Source: Aeromonas enteropelogenes
Lineage (GTDB): Bacteria; Pseudomonadota; Gammaproteobacteria; Enterobacterales; Aeromonadaceae
Direction of reading: 5' to 3'
Length of the DNA: 64,000 bases
NCBI RefSeq assembly: GCF_000819845.1
Contig: NZ_CDCG01000002.1
Location: forward strand, 1 to 64,000
The translations under genes were made by a program, and so were the position numbers. Shown here piece after piece: positions 29,640 through 38,723 of the stretch (the stretch's first letter is position 1; each line of letters begins with the position of its first letter). The notes beneath the pieces are model-generated. The model was not told the origin of the DNA, ran no database searches, and saw only the letters and a list, made by a program, of their open reading frames with translations.

Positions 29640-30488
29640 ATGAATCCTTTGATTGGAATCGGATTGAGAACCCCCCATTACGACGGGATCCGGCAGACAC
29701 TGCCGGCAGTCGGCTGGCTGGAGGTTCACAGTGAAAATTACTTCGAGCGCCACAGCCACGGCTTTCAGGTACTAAGCGAGCTGGCCGGGCACTATCCCGT
29801 CAGTCTGCACGGGGTCGGCATGTCCCTGGGCTCGGCCGATCCGCTCGACCGACGCCACCTTCAGCAGCTTGCGGAGCTGGTTGCGGCCATCAAGCCGGTC
29901 AGGGTGTCCGAGCATCTGAGTTGGGGCAGCATAGACGGGCGTTATTTCAATGATTTGCTGCCAGTGCCCTATACCCGGGAGGCGCTGGCCAGGATGAGCG
30001 ACAAGATCCAGCAGGTGCAGCAGACCCTGGGTTGCCAACTGCTCATCGAGAACCCTTCTTCCTACCTGCAACTGGCGGGCGAGATGAGCGAATGGACGTT
30101 TCTGGCCGAGCTGCAGCGGCGCAGCGGCTGCGGCATCCTGCTCGATCTCAACAATCTCTACGTCAGTGCCTTCAACCACGGCTTTTCCTGTGACGACTAC
30201 CTGGCGGCCATCGACCTCGACACAGTGGGCGAGATCCACCTGGCCGGGTTTACCGAGAAAAAGCTGCCCGAGGGCTCTCTTTACATAGATACCCACAGCG
30301 CCCCCGTGGTTGCCCCGGTCTGGGAACTTTACCGCGATATTTGCCGCCAGCGGGCCATTCCGACCCTGATCGAATGGGATCTGGCGATCCCGCCGCTGCC
30401 GCAATTGTTGGCAGAGGCCCAACGGGCCAGCGACATACTGGCGCAGGCGCAAACCGTGACGGCCGCCCGGGAGGTGTGTCATGGCTGA
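29640..30488 (+). CDS. bufB: Bufferin-modifying multinuclear iron oxidase (DUF692/MNIO), BufB-like
   Basis: A 282-residue TIM-barrel protein of the MNIO family, whose members use two or three iron ions and oxygen to modify cysteines in peptides. Candidate metal ligands are in place: His57 (SLHGVG), Glu91-His92 (SEHLSW), Glu137 (LIENPS), Asp169 (LLDLNN), His180, His200 (EIHLAGF), Asp217/His219 (IDTHSAP) and Glu245 (LIEWD). The ATG at 29640 has only a weak ribosome site; a GTG at 29622 is an alternative. It is followed with an 8-base overlap by bufC. Confidence 0.92.
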   Translation: MNPLIGIGLRTPHYDGIRQTLPAVGWLEVHSENYFERHSHGFQVLSELAGHYPVSLHGVGMSLGSADPLDRRHLQQLAELVAAIKPVRVSEHLSWGSIDGRYFNDLLPVPYTREALARMSDKIQQVQQTLGCQLLIENPSSYLQLAGEMSEWTFLAELQRRSGCGILLDLNNLYVSAFNHGFSCDDYLAAIDLDTVGEIHLAGFTEKKLPEGSLYIDTHSAPVVAPVWELYRDICRQRAIPTLIEWDLAIPPLPQLLAEAQRASDILAQAQTVTAAREVCHG

Positions 30489-31233
30489 GCTGGCGCAGGT
30501 GCAACAGCTGTTTGCCGAGGGCCTGCTGGGGGAGGCGAAGGGGATTGCGCCCCATATCTCGTCGCGGCTCTTTTCGGCCGAGTCGGTACTGCAGGTTTAT
30601 CGCAACCACTTCATCCTGAGCCTTGGCGAGGTGCTCGCCAGCAGCTATCCCGCGGTCAAGGCCATGGTGGGGGAGGAGTTCTTTGTCGCCGCGGCCCGCG
30701 GTTTCGTGCTGGCCGAGCCGCTGGAGGAGGGAAGCGTGATGCACTATGGCGCCGGTTTTGCCGACTGGCTGGCCGCCCTGCCGACCACGGCGGCCCTGCC
30801 CTGGCTCGGGGAACTGGCCCGTTTCGAGTGGTTGCTGGAGCGGGGGAGTCTGCTCCCGCTCGACTCCTGCAGCTGGCCCGCTGACCGTATCGCCATCCTG
30901 AGTGAGCACGACTGGGAGAGGCTGGTGTGCCTGCCTGCCAGCGATCTGTTGCTGATGGCGAGCGATTATCCGGTGCTGGATCTCTGGCAGATGGCCATTC
31001 ATGAGGGGGCGGAGGTGACGGCGCTCGATGCGCCGGCCTGGCTGGCGCTCAAGAAGCAGCCTGACTGCCGGGTGATGCCGCTGTCGCTGGCCGCCGGTGA
31101 GTGGTCCCTGTTGCAGGGGGGCCTCACGGGTCGGCGGTTGATTGAGCTGTTTGAAGAGGATCCCGGGGCGAGCGAACATCTGGCTCGCCTGATCACCCTT
31201 GGCCTGCTGGTCGACGTGGAGGTGTTGCCATGA
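30481..31233 (+). CDS. bufC: MNIO partner protein (DUF2063), BufC-like
   Basis: A 250-residue protein. The N-terminal DUF2063 helical domain (about 1-95, with VLQVYRNHFILSLGEVLASSYPAVKAMVGEEFF) is the part known to present the precursor peptide to the MNIO enzyme. The C-terminal half is a second mixed domain typical of bufferin operons. It overlaps bufB by 8 bases and bufD by 4 bases, so the three are translationally coupled. Confidence 0.9.
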   Translation: MAELAQVQQLFAEGLLGEAKGIAPHISSRLFSAESVLQVYRNHFILSLGEVLASSYPAVKAMVGEEFFVAAARGFVLAEPLEEGSVMHYGAGFADWLAALPTTAALPWLGELARFEWLLERGSLLPLDSCSWPADRIAILSEHDWERLVCLPASDLLLMASDYPVLDLWQMAIHEGAEVTALDAPAWLALKKQPDCRVMPLSLAAGEWSLLQGGLTGRRLIELFEEDPGASEHLARLITLGLLVDVEVLP

Positions 31234-31673
31234 TGGCAAACAAATGGATGCCGATCGCGCTGGGCGATCGGGAGTTACCCGGCTGGCTGACCGGTGTCGT
31301 GTTGTTGCTGGCCAGATGCTGGGTGGCCTTGGTGTTTTTCAACGCAGGCTGGCTCAAGCTGACGAGCTGGGACTCCACCCTCTATCTGTTCGAATTCGAG
31401 TATCAGGTGCCCCTGCTGCCCTGGCTGTGGGCGGCCTGGCTGGGCACGGCGGCGGAGCTGGTGCTGCCGCTGTTTCTGCTGGCCGGCCTGCTGACTCGTC
31501 CGGTTGCCCTGCTGCTGTCTGGCTTCAACATCATGGCGGTGATCTCCTATCCGGCATTGTGGGCCGGGGGCTTTCACGATCACCAGTTGTGGGGCTGGAT
31601 GTTGCTGACGCTGGTGATCTGGGGGGGCGGCAGCCTGAGCCTGGATAGCTGGCTGAGCAGACGCAGGGGGTGA
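31230..31673 (+). CDS. bufD: DoxX family membrane protein, BufD-like
   Basis: A 147-residue inner-membrane protein with four predicted transmembrane helices. It shows the DoxX features FNAGWLKLTSWDST and AAWLGTAAELVLPLFLLAGLLTRP. DoxX proteins are the usual fourth member of bufferin operons; a link to quinone or oxygen supply for the modifying enzyme has been proposed but not shown here. The ATG overlaps the bufC stop. Confidence 0.88.
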   Translation: MMANKWMPIALGDRELPGWLTGVVLLLARCWVALVFFNAGWLKLTSWDSTLYLFEFEYQVPLLPWLWAAWLGTAAELVLPLFLLAGLLTRPVALLLSGFNIMAVISYPALWAGGFHDHQLWGWMLLTLVIWGGGSLSLDSWLSRRRG

Positions 31674-31692
31674 CCTTTCTCACACTTCTGCC

Positions 31693-31726
31693 ATGACAAA
31701 GGGCGCCATCAGGCGCTCTTTGTCAT
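31693..31726 (+). terminator. Hairpin at the end of the bufferin operon
   Basis: A long, nearly perfect stem (ATGACAAAGGGCGCC against its complement, with one mismatch) and an ATCA loop, 20 bases after bufD. There is no downstream T-run, though the stem itself ends in CTTTGTCAT. Confidence 0.6.
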
Positions 31727-31779
31727 GATGGCGCGGGCGCAAGAGGCACCAGGCAAGATCGGGTGGCAAGGAGAAAGAG

Positions 31780-32247
31780 ATGAACATTCGTCAGGCAAGA
31801 GCGGCGGACATTCCCGCTTTGGTGAGGCTGCGCATGGCGCTGTTTTGCGAGGTGGGGGAGCTCATCTCACCCGACACGGATCCTTCTCTCTTTCACGCCA
31901 CCCTGGATTATTTCACCCGTGCCAGTGAGGAGGGGAGCGCCCTCTCCTGGGTAGCGGAGTTCGATCATCAGATAGTGGCCGCCGGTACCCTGGCGTTGTT
32001 CGTGCGCCCGCCCTATCCCGGCAATCTGGCGGGCAGGGAGGCTTATCTGCTCAACATGTATACCCTGCCGGCGTGGCGAGCACGGGGGATCGCCACCGCT
32101 CTGCTCGACGCCATGACGGCCCATGCCCGGGCAATGGGGCTTGGCAAGGTGTGGCTGCATGCCAGCGATGCCGGGCGTCCTCTCTACGAGCGGATCGGTT
32201 TTGTTGCCAATCCGGCCTATATGGAGTGGCAATCGCCCGCAATATGA
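31780..32247 (+). CDS. GNAT family N-acetyltransferase
   Basis: A 155-residue acetyl-CoA-dependent acetyltransferase. The GNAT core is visible: N-terminal NIRQARAADIPALVRLR, the strand AYLLNMYTLPAWRARGIATALLD containing the acetyl-CoA loop (R-x-x-G-I-A), and C-terminal LYERIGFV. The substrate cannot be told. AAGGAG lies about 6 bases before the ATG. It stands alone between the bufferin operon and the chemoreceptor. Confidence 0.85.
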   Translation: MNIRQARAADIPALVRLRMALFCEVGELISPDTDPSLFHATLDYFTRASEEGSALSWVAEFDHQIVAAGTLALFVRPPYPGNLAGREAYLLNMYTLPAWRARGIATALLDAMTAHARAMGLGKVWLHASDAGRPLYERIGFVANPAYMEWQSPAI

Positions 32248-32424
32248 GGTATCAAGCTCCCCCTTGTTTCCCGTGGCGCTGACGGTTGGCACGACCTTGC
32301 AGGCAAGGTACCGGGGTGAGGGGGCAACTATGCTCATGGAACAAATTGCCACCCTCTTCTCTATCCATTGCGATATCCACTGAGTGGTTTGGCCGGGTGG
32401 GGCCAGTCTGGAGGATAATTTTCG

Positions 32425-33720
32425 ATGTTCAATAGCAAACTGAAAGCCGAGCTGCAGCAGTGCCGGGAGCAGCTGCTGGAGCAGCAGGGATTTTTCGAGG
32501 CGGTGCATGGCAGCGTGGCCACCATCACCTTCACGCCGGACGGCACTGTGCTGGCGGCCAACGATCTCTTCCTCGACGTGATGGGTTTTGCCGAGTCAGA
32601 AGTGGTCGGTCAGCATCACAAGATGTTTTGCGATAGTCACTATGCCCAGAGTACCGAATACCAGCAGTTCTGGGCCGATCTCAAGCAGGGGCGCACCCGC
32701 TCCGGGGTATTTATGCGCCTCAACCGGCGGGGCGAGCCGGTGTGGCTGGAGGCGACCTATTTTCCGGTCAAACTGCGGGGTGTCGTGACCCGGGTGATCA
32801 AGATAGCCAGCGACGTGACCGAGCAGCAACTGAAGTTGCAGAGCCAACAGGCGGTGGCGTCGGCCCTCGAGCGCTCCCTGGCTGTCATCGAGTTCTCCCC
32901 GCAAGGGGAGGTGCTGACTGCCAACAGCAACTTCCTGCACACCATGGGCTATACCCTGGCGCAGCTCAAGGGCAAGCATCACAGCCTCTTCTGTGACGAT
33001 GCGTTCTTGCGCGAGCAGCCCCACTTCTGGGATGAGCTGGGCCGTGGCCAGTTCAAGTCCGGCCTCTTCTGCCGCCTGAACAGCCAGGGTGACAAGGTGT
33101 GGCTGGAGGCAACCTACAACCCGATCCTGGACGAGCGGCGCAAGGTGGTGAAAGTGATCAAGTTTGCCAGCGATATCACGGAGCGGATCAACAAGAGCCA
33201 CGCCGTGCGCGAGGCCACCATGCTGGCCCATGATGCGGCGCACGAGACCCTGAGCTGTGCCGAGCGGGGAGCGAGCCTGCTCTCTGGGGTGGTCGATACC
33301 TCGAACCTGATCGCCAGCCAGCTTGCTCACAGCATAGAGCTCATCAATCGGCTCAACGAGCAGTCGCGCAGCATAGAGGCCATCGTCGCCACCATCAGCA
33401 GCATTGCCGATCAGACCAATCTGCTGGCCCTCAACGCGGCCATCGAGGCGGCCCGGGCCGGGGATCAGGGGCGAGGCTTTGCCGTGGTGGCCGACGAGGT
33501 TCGCCAGTTGGCGGCGCGCACCTCTCTCTCGACCGACGAGATTGCCAAGGTAGTGCAGAACAATCGAGATCTGACCAGCCGGGTCACCGCCGAGATGAGC
33601 GGGGTGGCCGACAGCGCCGAGCTTGGCAAGCAGCAGGTCGGCGAGGTCAACCAGGTGATGAGCGAGATCCGCCGGGAGGCGAACAACGTCTCCCGCACCG
33701 TCTCGGATCTCGCTATCTGA
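32425..33720 (+). CDS. Soluble methyl-accepting chemotaxis protein with two PAS domains
   Basis: A 431-residue cytoplasmic chemoreceptor with no membrane segment. A short coiled coil leads into two tandem PAS domains (about 20-140 and 140-260). Each has the [16 protein letters not shown] motif and a W-LEATY segment typical of this receptor class. The signalling domain follows, with its conserved tip ([16 protein letters not shown]...[12 protein letters not shown]). It is short, lacking a long adaptation region after the tip. A redox or flavin signal is plausible from the PAS type. GGAGG lies 11 bases before the ATG. Confidence 0.9.
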   Translation: MFNSKLKAELQQCREQLLEQQGFFEAVHGSVATITFTPDGTVLAANDLFLDVMGFAESEVVGQHHKMFCDSHYAQSTEYQQFWADLKQGRTRSGVFMRLNRRGEPVWLEATYFPVKLRGVVTRVIKIASDVTEQQLKLQSQQAVASALERSLAVIEFSPQGEVLTANSNFLHTMGYTLAQLKGKHHSLFCDDAFLREQPHFWDELGRGQFKSGLFCRLNSQGDKVWLEATYNPILDERRKVVKVIKFASDITERINKSHAVREATMLAHDAAHETLSCAERGASLLSGVVDTSNLIASQLAHSIELINRLNEQSRSIEAIVATISSIADQTNLLALNAAIEAARAGDQGRGFAVVADEVRQLAARTSLSTDEIAKVVQNNRDLTSRVTAEMSGVADSAELGKQQVGEVNQVMSEIRREANNVSRTVSDLAI

Positions 33721-33731
33721 TCCCGTCTCCG

Positions 33732-33773
33732 GATTGAGGGCTGACCAAAAAAACATCGGTCAGCCCCTCAATC
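33732..33773 (+). terminator. Long hairpin after the soluble chemoreceptor
   Basis: GATTGAGGGCTGACC pairs with its complement, with one bulged C, around an A-rich 11-base loop. It begins 12 bases after the stop. No T-run follows, so termination may be inefficient or work on the other strand. Confidence 0.5.
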
Positions 33774-33871
33774 TGAACGCCTCCTGTATCGCCTCCTGAT
33801 TGAGAATTGTCCTCCTGCCATGGCTTGATTAGGCTTGCGTCCTCATTAATCCGGAGCAGGAGAAGAACAAG

Positions 33872-34426
33872 ATGGCGTTACAACGCAAAGGGCGGGCAAT
33901 GGCCCTGTTGGCAGTGGTTGCAACCATGGGGCTGAGTGGCTGCATGGGGCAGATGGGTCTATCCAGCATGGTGACCAAGGGCAACCTGAGTGTGGTGGAT
34001 AACCGCTACGGCCGCGCCGGCGTCTTCATCCTGCTCTCCCCTGTCTATGGTCTGGCGGCCACCGCCGATCTGTTCGTGTTCAACACCATCGAATTCTGGA
34101 CTGGCAAGAACCCCATCACCGGCAAGTCGCCGGCCCTGGTGGATCAGAAGCTGGATGCGGTGATCAAGGTGAACCAGCATCTGGACTCCTCCCTCAAGAC
34201 GGTGCCGCTGGCCATGTTGCCGCAAGGGGTGAGCGAAGTGGAGATAAGCTACCTGGACGAGACCACCGCCCAGATGGAGGTGCACTATCTGGATGGTCGC
34301 AGCAGCATGATGCGCGGTGAAAAGCGCGGCGAGCAGCTGGATATCTACCTCGATGGCCGTCTGGTGTCGACCCTGAGCCAGGCCGAGCTGGAGAAGATGA
34401 GCGCTGCCCAGAAAGCCGCCGCCTGA
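33872..34426 (+). CDS. DUF3332 family lipoprotein
   Basis: A 184-residue protein with a signal sequence and a lipobox-like LSGC at its end, so probably lipid-anchored. The mature part has the DUF3332 pattern NRYGRAGVFILLSPVYGLAATADLFVFNTIEFWTGKNP (seen here in pieces) and an alanine-rich helical tail. Function is unknown. AGGAG lies about 9 bases before the ATG. Confidence 0.8.
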   Translation: MALQRKGRAMALLAVVATMGLSGCMGQMGLSSMVTKGNLSVVDNRYGRAGVFILLSPVYGLAATADLFVFNTIEFWTGKNPITGKSPALVDQKLDAVIKVNQHLDSSLKTVPLAMLPQGVSEVEISYLDETTAQMEVHYLDGRSSMMRGEKRGEQLDIYLDGRLVSTLSQAELEKMSAAQKAAA

Positions 34427-34466
34427 TCCCGGCACGAGCCGACAAGCGGGCACCTGGCCCGACAAG

Positions 34467-34494
34467 AAAACGCCCCGCTGTTGCGGGGCGTTTT
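34467..34494. terminator. Bidirectional terminator between DUF3332 and the yeeA-like gene
   Basis: A 12-bp stem AAAACGCCCCGC/GCGGGGCGTTTT with TGTT loop. The A and T runs at its two ends suit termination on both strands, as expected for the convergent gene pair. Confidence 0.85.
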
Positions 34495-34503
34495 GCATGG
34501 TGA

Positions 34504-35562
34504 CTAGCGGGTCTGCTTGCGGTGGGGCGGGGTGAGGATCAGCCCCAGCAGGCGGCGCAGATGGGTGAGCTGTTCGGTCAGCTGGACATTGAGCCAGAGG
34601 TAGCCATTGATGGCTGCTTCGTCGTTGGCGGGCAGGGCTATCTCGCGAGCCACCTGGTGCAGCCGGGCGATGGCGGCCTCGGCGCCGCGGCCATCGCCGC
34701 TTTTCACCATCAGGGAGAGCTGGTGGAGCACCTCCTCGGTGGCCTGGTGACAGGCCTGCAGCTGGGCCGTGCTCTGCATCAGAAAGTGGCTCTGGCGATC
34801 GTTCCAGTAGGTGTTGGCCAGCATCTCCAGGGTGCAGAGCAGGTTGCGCATGCTGGTCTGCACCGCCTCGAACAGCGAGGCACCGAGGCGGGTCTCCTTG
34901 GCCGCCGGAGCCAGCAGGGGGCGCAGCCCGACCATGGTGGCCAGCAGCTTGGAGTGACTCTGCTTGAGCCTGGGTCGCTCCAGCACGTTGGGGGAGAGGT
35001 GGGTGTGATAGAGGCGACCGGATTGCTGCAGGATCTGGTGCATCTGCAGTCGCCAGTGGCTGTAGGCGCGCTGGGGATAGATGCTGCAAAACAGCAGCGC
35101 CAGCAGGGAGCCGAGCACCACGTCGCCGCTGCGCCACAGGGCGGTCTGGATCTCCCCCGGCTGGGCTCCGATGGTGACTGCCAGGGTGATGCCGATGAGC
35201 AGCCCCACATAGGGGCGCTTGCCCAGCGCCAGATAGCCGCACAGGAACATGATGGCGCCGCACCAGGCCAGGGTCAGCGGCAGGGAGTAGATCTCCAGAT
35301 AGAGTGCCACCACACCGCAGCTGGCGCCGAAGATAGTGCCGATGACCCGTTGCAGGGCGCGGGCCAGCACATTACCCCAAAAGGAGATGGGTCCCATCAC
35401 CACCACCAGGGTGATGAGGGGCCAGGTGCTTTCGGGCAGTTCCAGCTCGCGGGTCAGCAGGAAGGTAAGCATGAAGGCGAGCGCGATGCGCAGGCCGTGG
35501 ACGATGCGATAGTGGCCATAGACCAGGATGTCGAGGCGGGAGAGGGGAGTATCAAGACGCAC
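34504..35562 (-). CDS. yeeA: FUSC family inner-membrane protein (YeeA-like)
   Basis: A 352-residue protein similar along its length to E. coli YeeA: an N-terminal VYGHYRIVHGLRIALAFMLTFLL, PESTWPLITLVVVMGPISFWGN, then LALGKRPYVGLLIGITLAV. There are about six transmembrane helices followed by a cytoplasmic helical domain. FUSC proteins are linked to aromatic acid or drug efflux, but YeeA itself has no proven substrate. The start is a GTG at 35562, aligned with the YeeA start; the longer frame to 35721 runs into the moeA fusion gene. Confidence 0.85.
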   Translation of the reverse strand: MRLDTPLSRLDILVYGHYRIVHGLRIALAFMLTFLLTRELELPESTWPLITLVVVMGPISFWGNVLARALQRVIGTIFGASCGVVALYLEIYSLPLTLAWCGAIMFLCGYLALGKRPYVGLLIGITLAVTIGAQPGEIQTALWRSGDVVLGSLLALLFCSIYPQRAYSHWRLQMHQILQQSGRLYHTHLSPNVLERPRLKQSHSKLLATMVGLRPLLAPAAKETRLGASLFEAVQTSMRNLLCTLEMLANTYWNDRQSHFLMQSTAQLQACHQATEEVLHQLSLMVKSGDGRGAEAAIARLHQVAREIALPANDEAAINGYLWLNVQLTEQLTHLRRLLGLILTPPHRKQTR

Positions 35563-35626
35563 TGTCAGTCTCGTATCAGGTTGATGGCGGGGCCCGGCTC
35601 CTCCCTGCTGCGGGCCCCGCGCTTTC

Positions 35627-37372
35627 TCAGGCCAGTCGGCCCTGGAGCGGGTGGATCCAGACCCGCTCCCCGATGGCGATCCCGGGTTGGGAAGGCACGA
35701 TTTCGATGAGGCAGTTGGCATCGCTCATGGAGCTCAGGATGCCTGAGCCCTGGGGGCCTGTGGTGCGCACCCGAAGCTCTCCATTGCCATCCTGATGGAA
35801 GACGCCGCGCAGAAACTCGGTGCGCCCCGGGCGGCTTTTCATCCGCTCGCTCGCCAGGGCCGACAGGCGCAGCGGTTGCCAGCTGCGCCCCTGCAGGCGG
35901 GCGATGGCGGGCTCGACAAACAGCAGGAAGCAGATCATGGCGGCCACCGGGTTGCCTGGCAGGCCGAAGAAGGGGGTATCCCCCAGCTTGCCAAAGGCCA
36001 GCGGGCGGCCGGGGCGCATCTGGATGCGCCAAAAATCAATGTGGCCCAGCTCTGCCAGCACCCCCTTGATGTAGTCGGCGTTGCCCACCGAGACGCCCCC
36101 CGAGCTCAGCACCAGATCGGCGCTGGCGGCCGCCTCGGCGAGGCGCTGGCGCAGCACGGCCTGATCATCGGGGATGATGCCAAGATCCATCACCTCACAG
36201 CCGGCGCCGCGGATCTGTGCCATCAGGGTGAAGCGGTTGCTGTCAAAGATGTGGCCGGGAGCGAGCGTTTCGCCCGGGGCCTGCACCTCGTCCCCGGTGC
36301 TGAACAGGGCGACCTTGAGGGGCGTGCGCACCGGCAGGGCGGCCTGACCCAAAGAGGCAGCGAGCCCGAGCTGGGGGGCGCCGAGGCGAGTACCGGCCGG
36401 GATGGCAACGGCCCCTTTGGCCAGATCCTCTCCGGCCTGGCGCACGTTCTGCCCCGCCTTGATGGGGGCCTGAATGGTGACCCAGCCATCGGCCATCACC
36501 GTCTCTTCGCGCATCACCACTGTATCGACCCCGGGAGGCACGGGGGCGCCCGTCATGATCTGCACCGCCTGACCCGCCAGCACCGGCTCGTGGCGCTGCT
36601 GGCCTGCCAGCACTTCCCCCACCAGTTGCCAGCGGCCGGCGGCGAGATCGTCACTGCGCAGCCCCACCCCGTCCATCGCCGAGTTGGCGTGGGGCGGCAC
36701 ATTGATGGGGCTCACCAGATCGGCGGCCAGCACGGCACCGTGGCACTGCGTCAGCGGCGTGAGGGTGCTGCCACTGCTCGGCGTCAGGGCCGCCAGTATG
36801 GTGTCGCGGGCGGCCTCGACCGACAGGAAGCCGTTGCCGGCACCCTGCTCCCGGGTCTGGCAGCCTGCCAGGTAGTCACAGACGAAGTCGGCGATGGCAT
36901 CGAGATCATTGATGTCGAGCCTGGGCAGGGTGGTGTCTGCCGGTTGATCGCTTGCCACGGCGATGATGTCCCTGTCGTCGGGGAACAGCAGAGGCTTGCC
37001 GATCGCCGCCCGATGCAGCTCTATCTTGGGGAAGTGCTCGTGTTTGAACCCTTCCACCAGCAGCAGATCGAGGCTGGTCTGATCGAAACTGGCCAGTAGC
37101 TCGCGAAAATCGGCCTCTGCCAGCTCGGTCTCAATAATGCGTGCATGGCGGCGGCGGGAGGCGACCATCATCTGGCTGGCCCCTGCCTTGCGCAGGCGAT
37201 GGCTGTCCTTGCCCGGCTGATCGATATCGAAGTCGTGGTGGGCGTGCTTGAGCACCCCGAGGCGCAGGCCCCGTGCCACCAGCAGGGGGATCAGCTGTTC
37301 CAGCAAGGTGGTCTTGCCGGTCCCGCTCCAGGCGGCGAAGCCAAGCAGGGGGAGGGTTGGGGCTGGGGTCAT
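35627..37372 (-). CDS. MobB-MoeA fusion, molybdenum/tungsten cofactor synthesis
   Basis: A 581-residue fusion. Residues 1-170 are MobB, a GTP-binding adaptor with P-loop AWSGTGKTTLLEQL. Residues about 180-581 are MoeA, which inserts molybdate or tungstate into adenylylated molybdopterin; typical parts are NVPPHANSAMDGVG, QIMTGAPVPPGVDTVV, FSTGDEV, SSGGVSVGNADYIKG and FGLPGNPVAAMICF. MobA, encoded just upstream with a 4-base overlap (ATGA), adds GMP to complete the bis-guanylyl cofactor. The neighbours link this gene to formate dehydrogenase maturation. Confidence 0.93.
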   Translation of the reverse strand: MTPAPTLPLLGFAAWSGTGKTTLLEQLIPLLVARGLRLGVLKHAHHDFDIDQPGKDSHRLRKAGASQMMVASRRRHARIIETELAEADFRELLASFDQTSLDLLLVEGFKHEHFPKIELHRAAIGKPLLFPDDRDIIAVASDQPADTTLPRLDINDLDAIADFVCDYLAGCQTREQGAGNGFLSVEAARDTILAALTPSSGSTLTPLTQCHGAVLAADLVSPINVPPHANSAMDGVGLRSDDLAAGRWQLVGEVLAGQQRHEPVLAGQAVQIMTGAPVPPGVDTVVMREETVMADGWVTIQAPIKAGQNVRQAGEDLAKGAVAIPAGTRLGAPQLGLAASLGQAALPVRTPLKVALFSTGDEVQAPGETLAPGHIFDSNRFTLMAQIRGAGCEVMDLGIIPDDQAVLRQRLAEAAASADLVLSSGGVSVGNADYIKGVLAELGHIDFWRIQMRPGRPLAFGKLGDTPFFGLPGNPVAAMICFLLFVEPAIARLQGRSWQPLRLSALASERMKSRPGRTEFLRGVFHQDGNGELRVRTTGPQGSGILSSMSDANCLIEIVPSQPGIAIGERVWIHPLQGRLA

Positions 37373-38013
37373 TGGGCGGCTCCTTGTTGGGATTCGGTGG
37401 CCGGGGTCAGCAGGCGCGTCTCGTAGGCGGCCAGTTCGGCCGGGCTGTTGAGGTTGATGAAGGCATCCAGCTGATCGGCAAAGCTCACCACCGCCATCTG
37501 GTGGCGAGCGAACCAGATATCTATCTTGCGCTCCCCCTCGGCCAGGGCCTGGCTGAGGGAGGGGAGCAGGGATTTGTGCAGCAGCGCCACCACGGGTTGC
37601 AGCCAGTCGCCGTCATGGGCCACCACCAGTTCGGTGGTCGGGGTGAGTGCGGCGCGAAAGCGGCTCATCAGATCAAGGGGCAGGGCCGGGCCATCGCAGG
37701 GGACGAACAGCACCCAGTCGTGGCGGGCGGCGGCCAGGCCCACCTGCATGCCCGCCAGCGGGCCCAGATAGTCGTCGTTGTCATCGCTGATGACGGGGGC
37801 CAGCGCCTGGTAGCGGGGCTGGTTGCGGTTGGCGTTGATCAGGATCTCGTCGACCTGGGGGCGCAGCCGGCACAACACGTGGTCGATGAGGGGACGGCCC
37901 GCCAGCTGGACCCATCCCTTGTCTTCGCCCCCCATGCGGGTGGCGCGGCCACCGGCCAGGATCACGGCCGAAACGGGGAAGGGGTCAGAGTGGGGTTCGC
38001 TTCTTGAAGTCAT
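37369..38013 (-). CDS. mobA: Molybdenum cofactor guanylyltransferase
   Basis: A 214-residue MobA, which transfers GMP from GTP to the Mo/W-molybdopterin. The nucleotide motif AVILAGGRATRMGGEDKGWV is near the N-terminus, with GPLAGMQVGL and FVPCDGPALP following. Its start overlaps the end of tupC by 29 bases and its stop overlaps the MobB-MoeA start, tying it into the tup operon. Confidence 0.94.
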   Translation of the reverse strand: MTSRSEPHSDPFPVSAVILAGGRATRMGGEDKGWVQLAGRPLIDHVLCRLRPQVDEILINANRNQPRYQALAPVISDDNDDYLGPLAGMQVGLAAARHDWVLFVPCDGPALPLDLMSRFRAALTPTTELVVAHDGDWLQPVVALLHKSLLPSLSQALAEGERKIDIWFARHQMAVVSFADQLDAFINLNSPAELAAYETRLLTPATESQQGAAQ

Positions 38014-38680
38014 GTCGCTCGATGATTTTTAAAGGGGTGGTCTCTTGCAGTTGACCGCGAGCGAGGGTCCACTCTCGCTCGCACAGATCGGTCAGGGCGT
38101 TGCTCTGGTGGCTGATAACCACCAGGCCGCAGCCATGTTCCCGCAGATCTTGCGCCAATGCGGCCATCAGGGCAACCGAATGTGTGTCCAGGTTGGCGGT
38201 GGGTTCATCCATCAGCAAAAAGGCGGGTTGCAGCGCCCAGGCCCGCGCCATGGCCAGACGCTGGCGCTCGCCGCCGGAGAGAATGCTGATGTGCTCCCGG
38301 GCCAGCCCCTCCAGCTCGACCCGGCGCAATGCCTCGAACACCCGGATCTCGCTCTCCGCCTGTTTGCCAAGCGCCCAGGCGATGTTGTCGTGCACGCTGC
38401 GATCGAACATGTAGGGGGTCTGGTGCAGATAGGTGACCCGACCGGGGCCCACGTCCCGCTTGAGCAGCTGGTTGAGCCGGCGTTGCCAGCGGCCGGGCAG
38501 ATTGGTGTGGCCCCGGGTGGGGCGCAGCAGGCCGGCCAGGATCTTGAGCAAGGTGGTCTTGCCCACGCCGTTGGCGCCGTGCAGCCAGATGGTGTCCCCG
38601 CGGGCGATGGCGAGCCGCTCGATCTCGAACAGCTGGCGTTCGCCAAAGCACATGGAAAGGTGATGGGCGGTCAGGGCCAT
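37985..38680 (-). CDS. tupC: Tungstate ABC transporter ATP-binding protein
   Basis: A 231-residue ABC ATPase with Walker A GANGVGKTT, Q-loop LHQTPYMFD, signature LSGGERQR, Walker B LLMDEPTANLD and switch histidine VISHQSN. It lies 43 bases after tupB on the same strand. The specificity is inferred from tupA and tupB. Confidence 0.9.
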   Translation of the reverse strand: MALTAHHLSMCFGERQLFEIERLAIARGDTIWLHGANGVGKTTLLKILAGLLRPTRGHTNLPGRWQRRLNQLLKRDVGPGRVTYLHQTPYMFDRSVHDNIAWALGKQAESEIRVFEALRRVELEGLAREHISILSGGERQRLAMARAWALQPAFLLMDEPTANLDTHSVALMAALAQDLREHGCGLVVISHQSNALTDLCEREWTLARGQLQETTPLKIIERHDFKKRTPL

Positions 38681-38723
38681 GGGCGGGCTCCGTCAGCGGT
38701 CAGCAACAAGGGGAACCTCTTTC

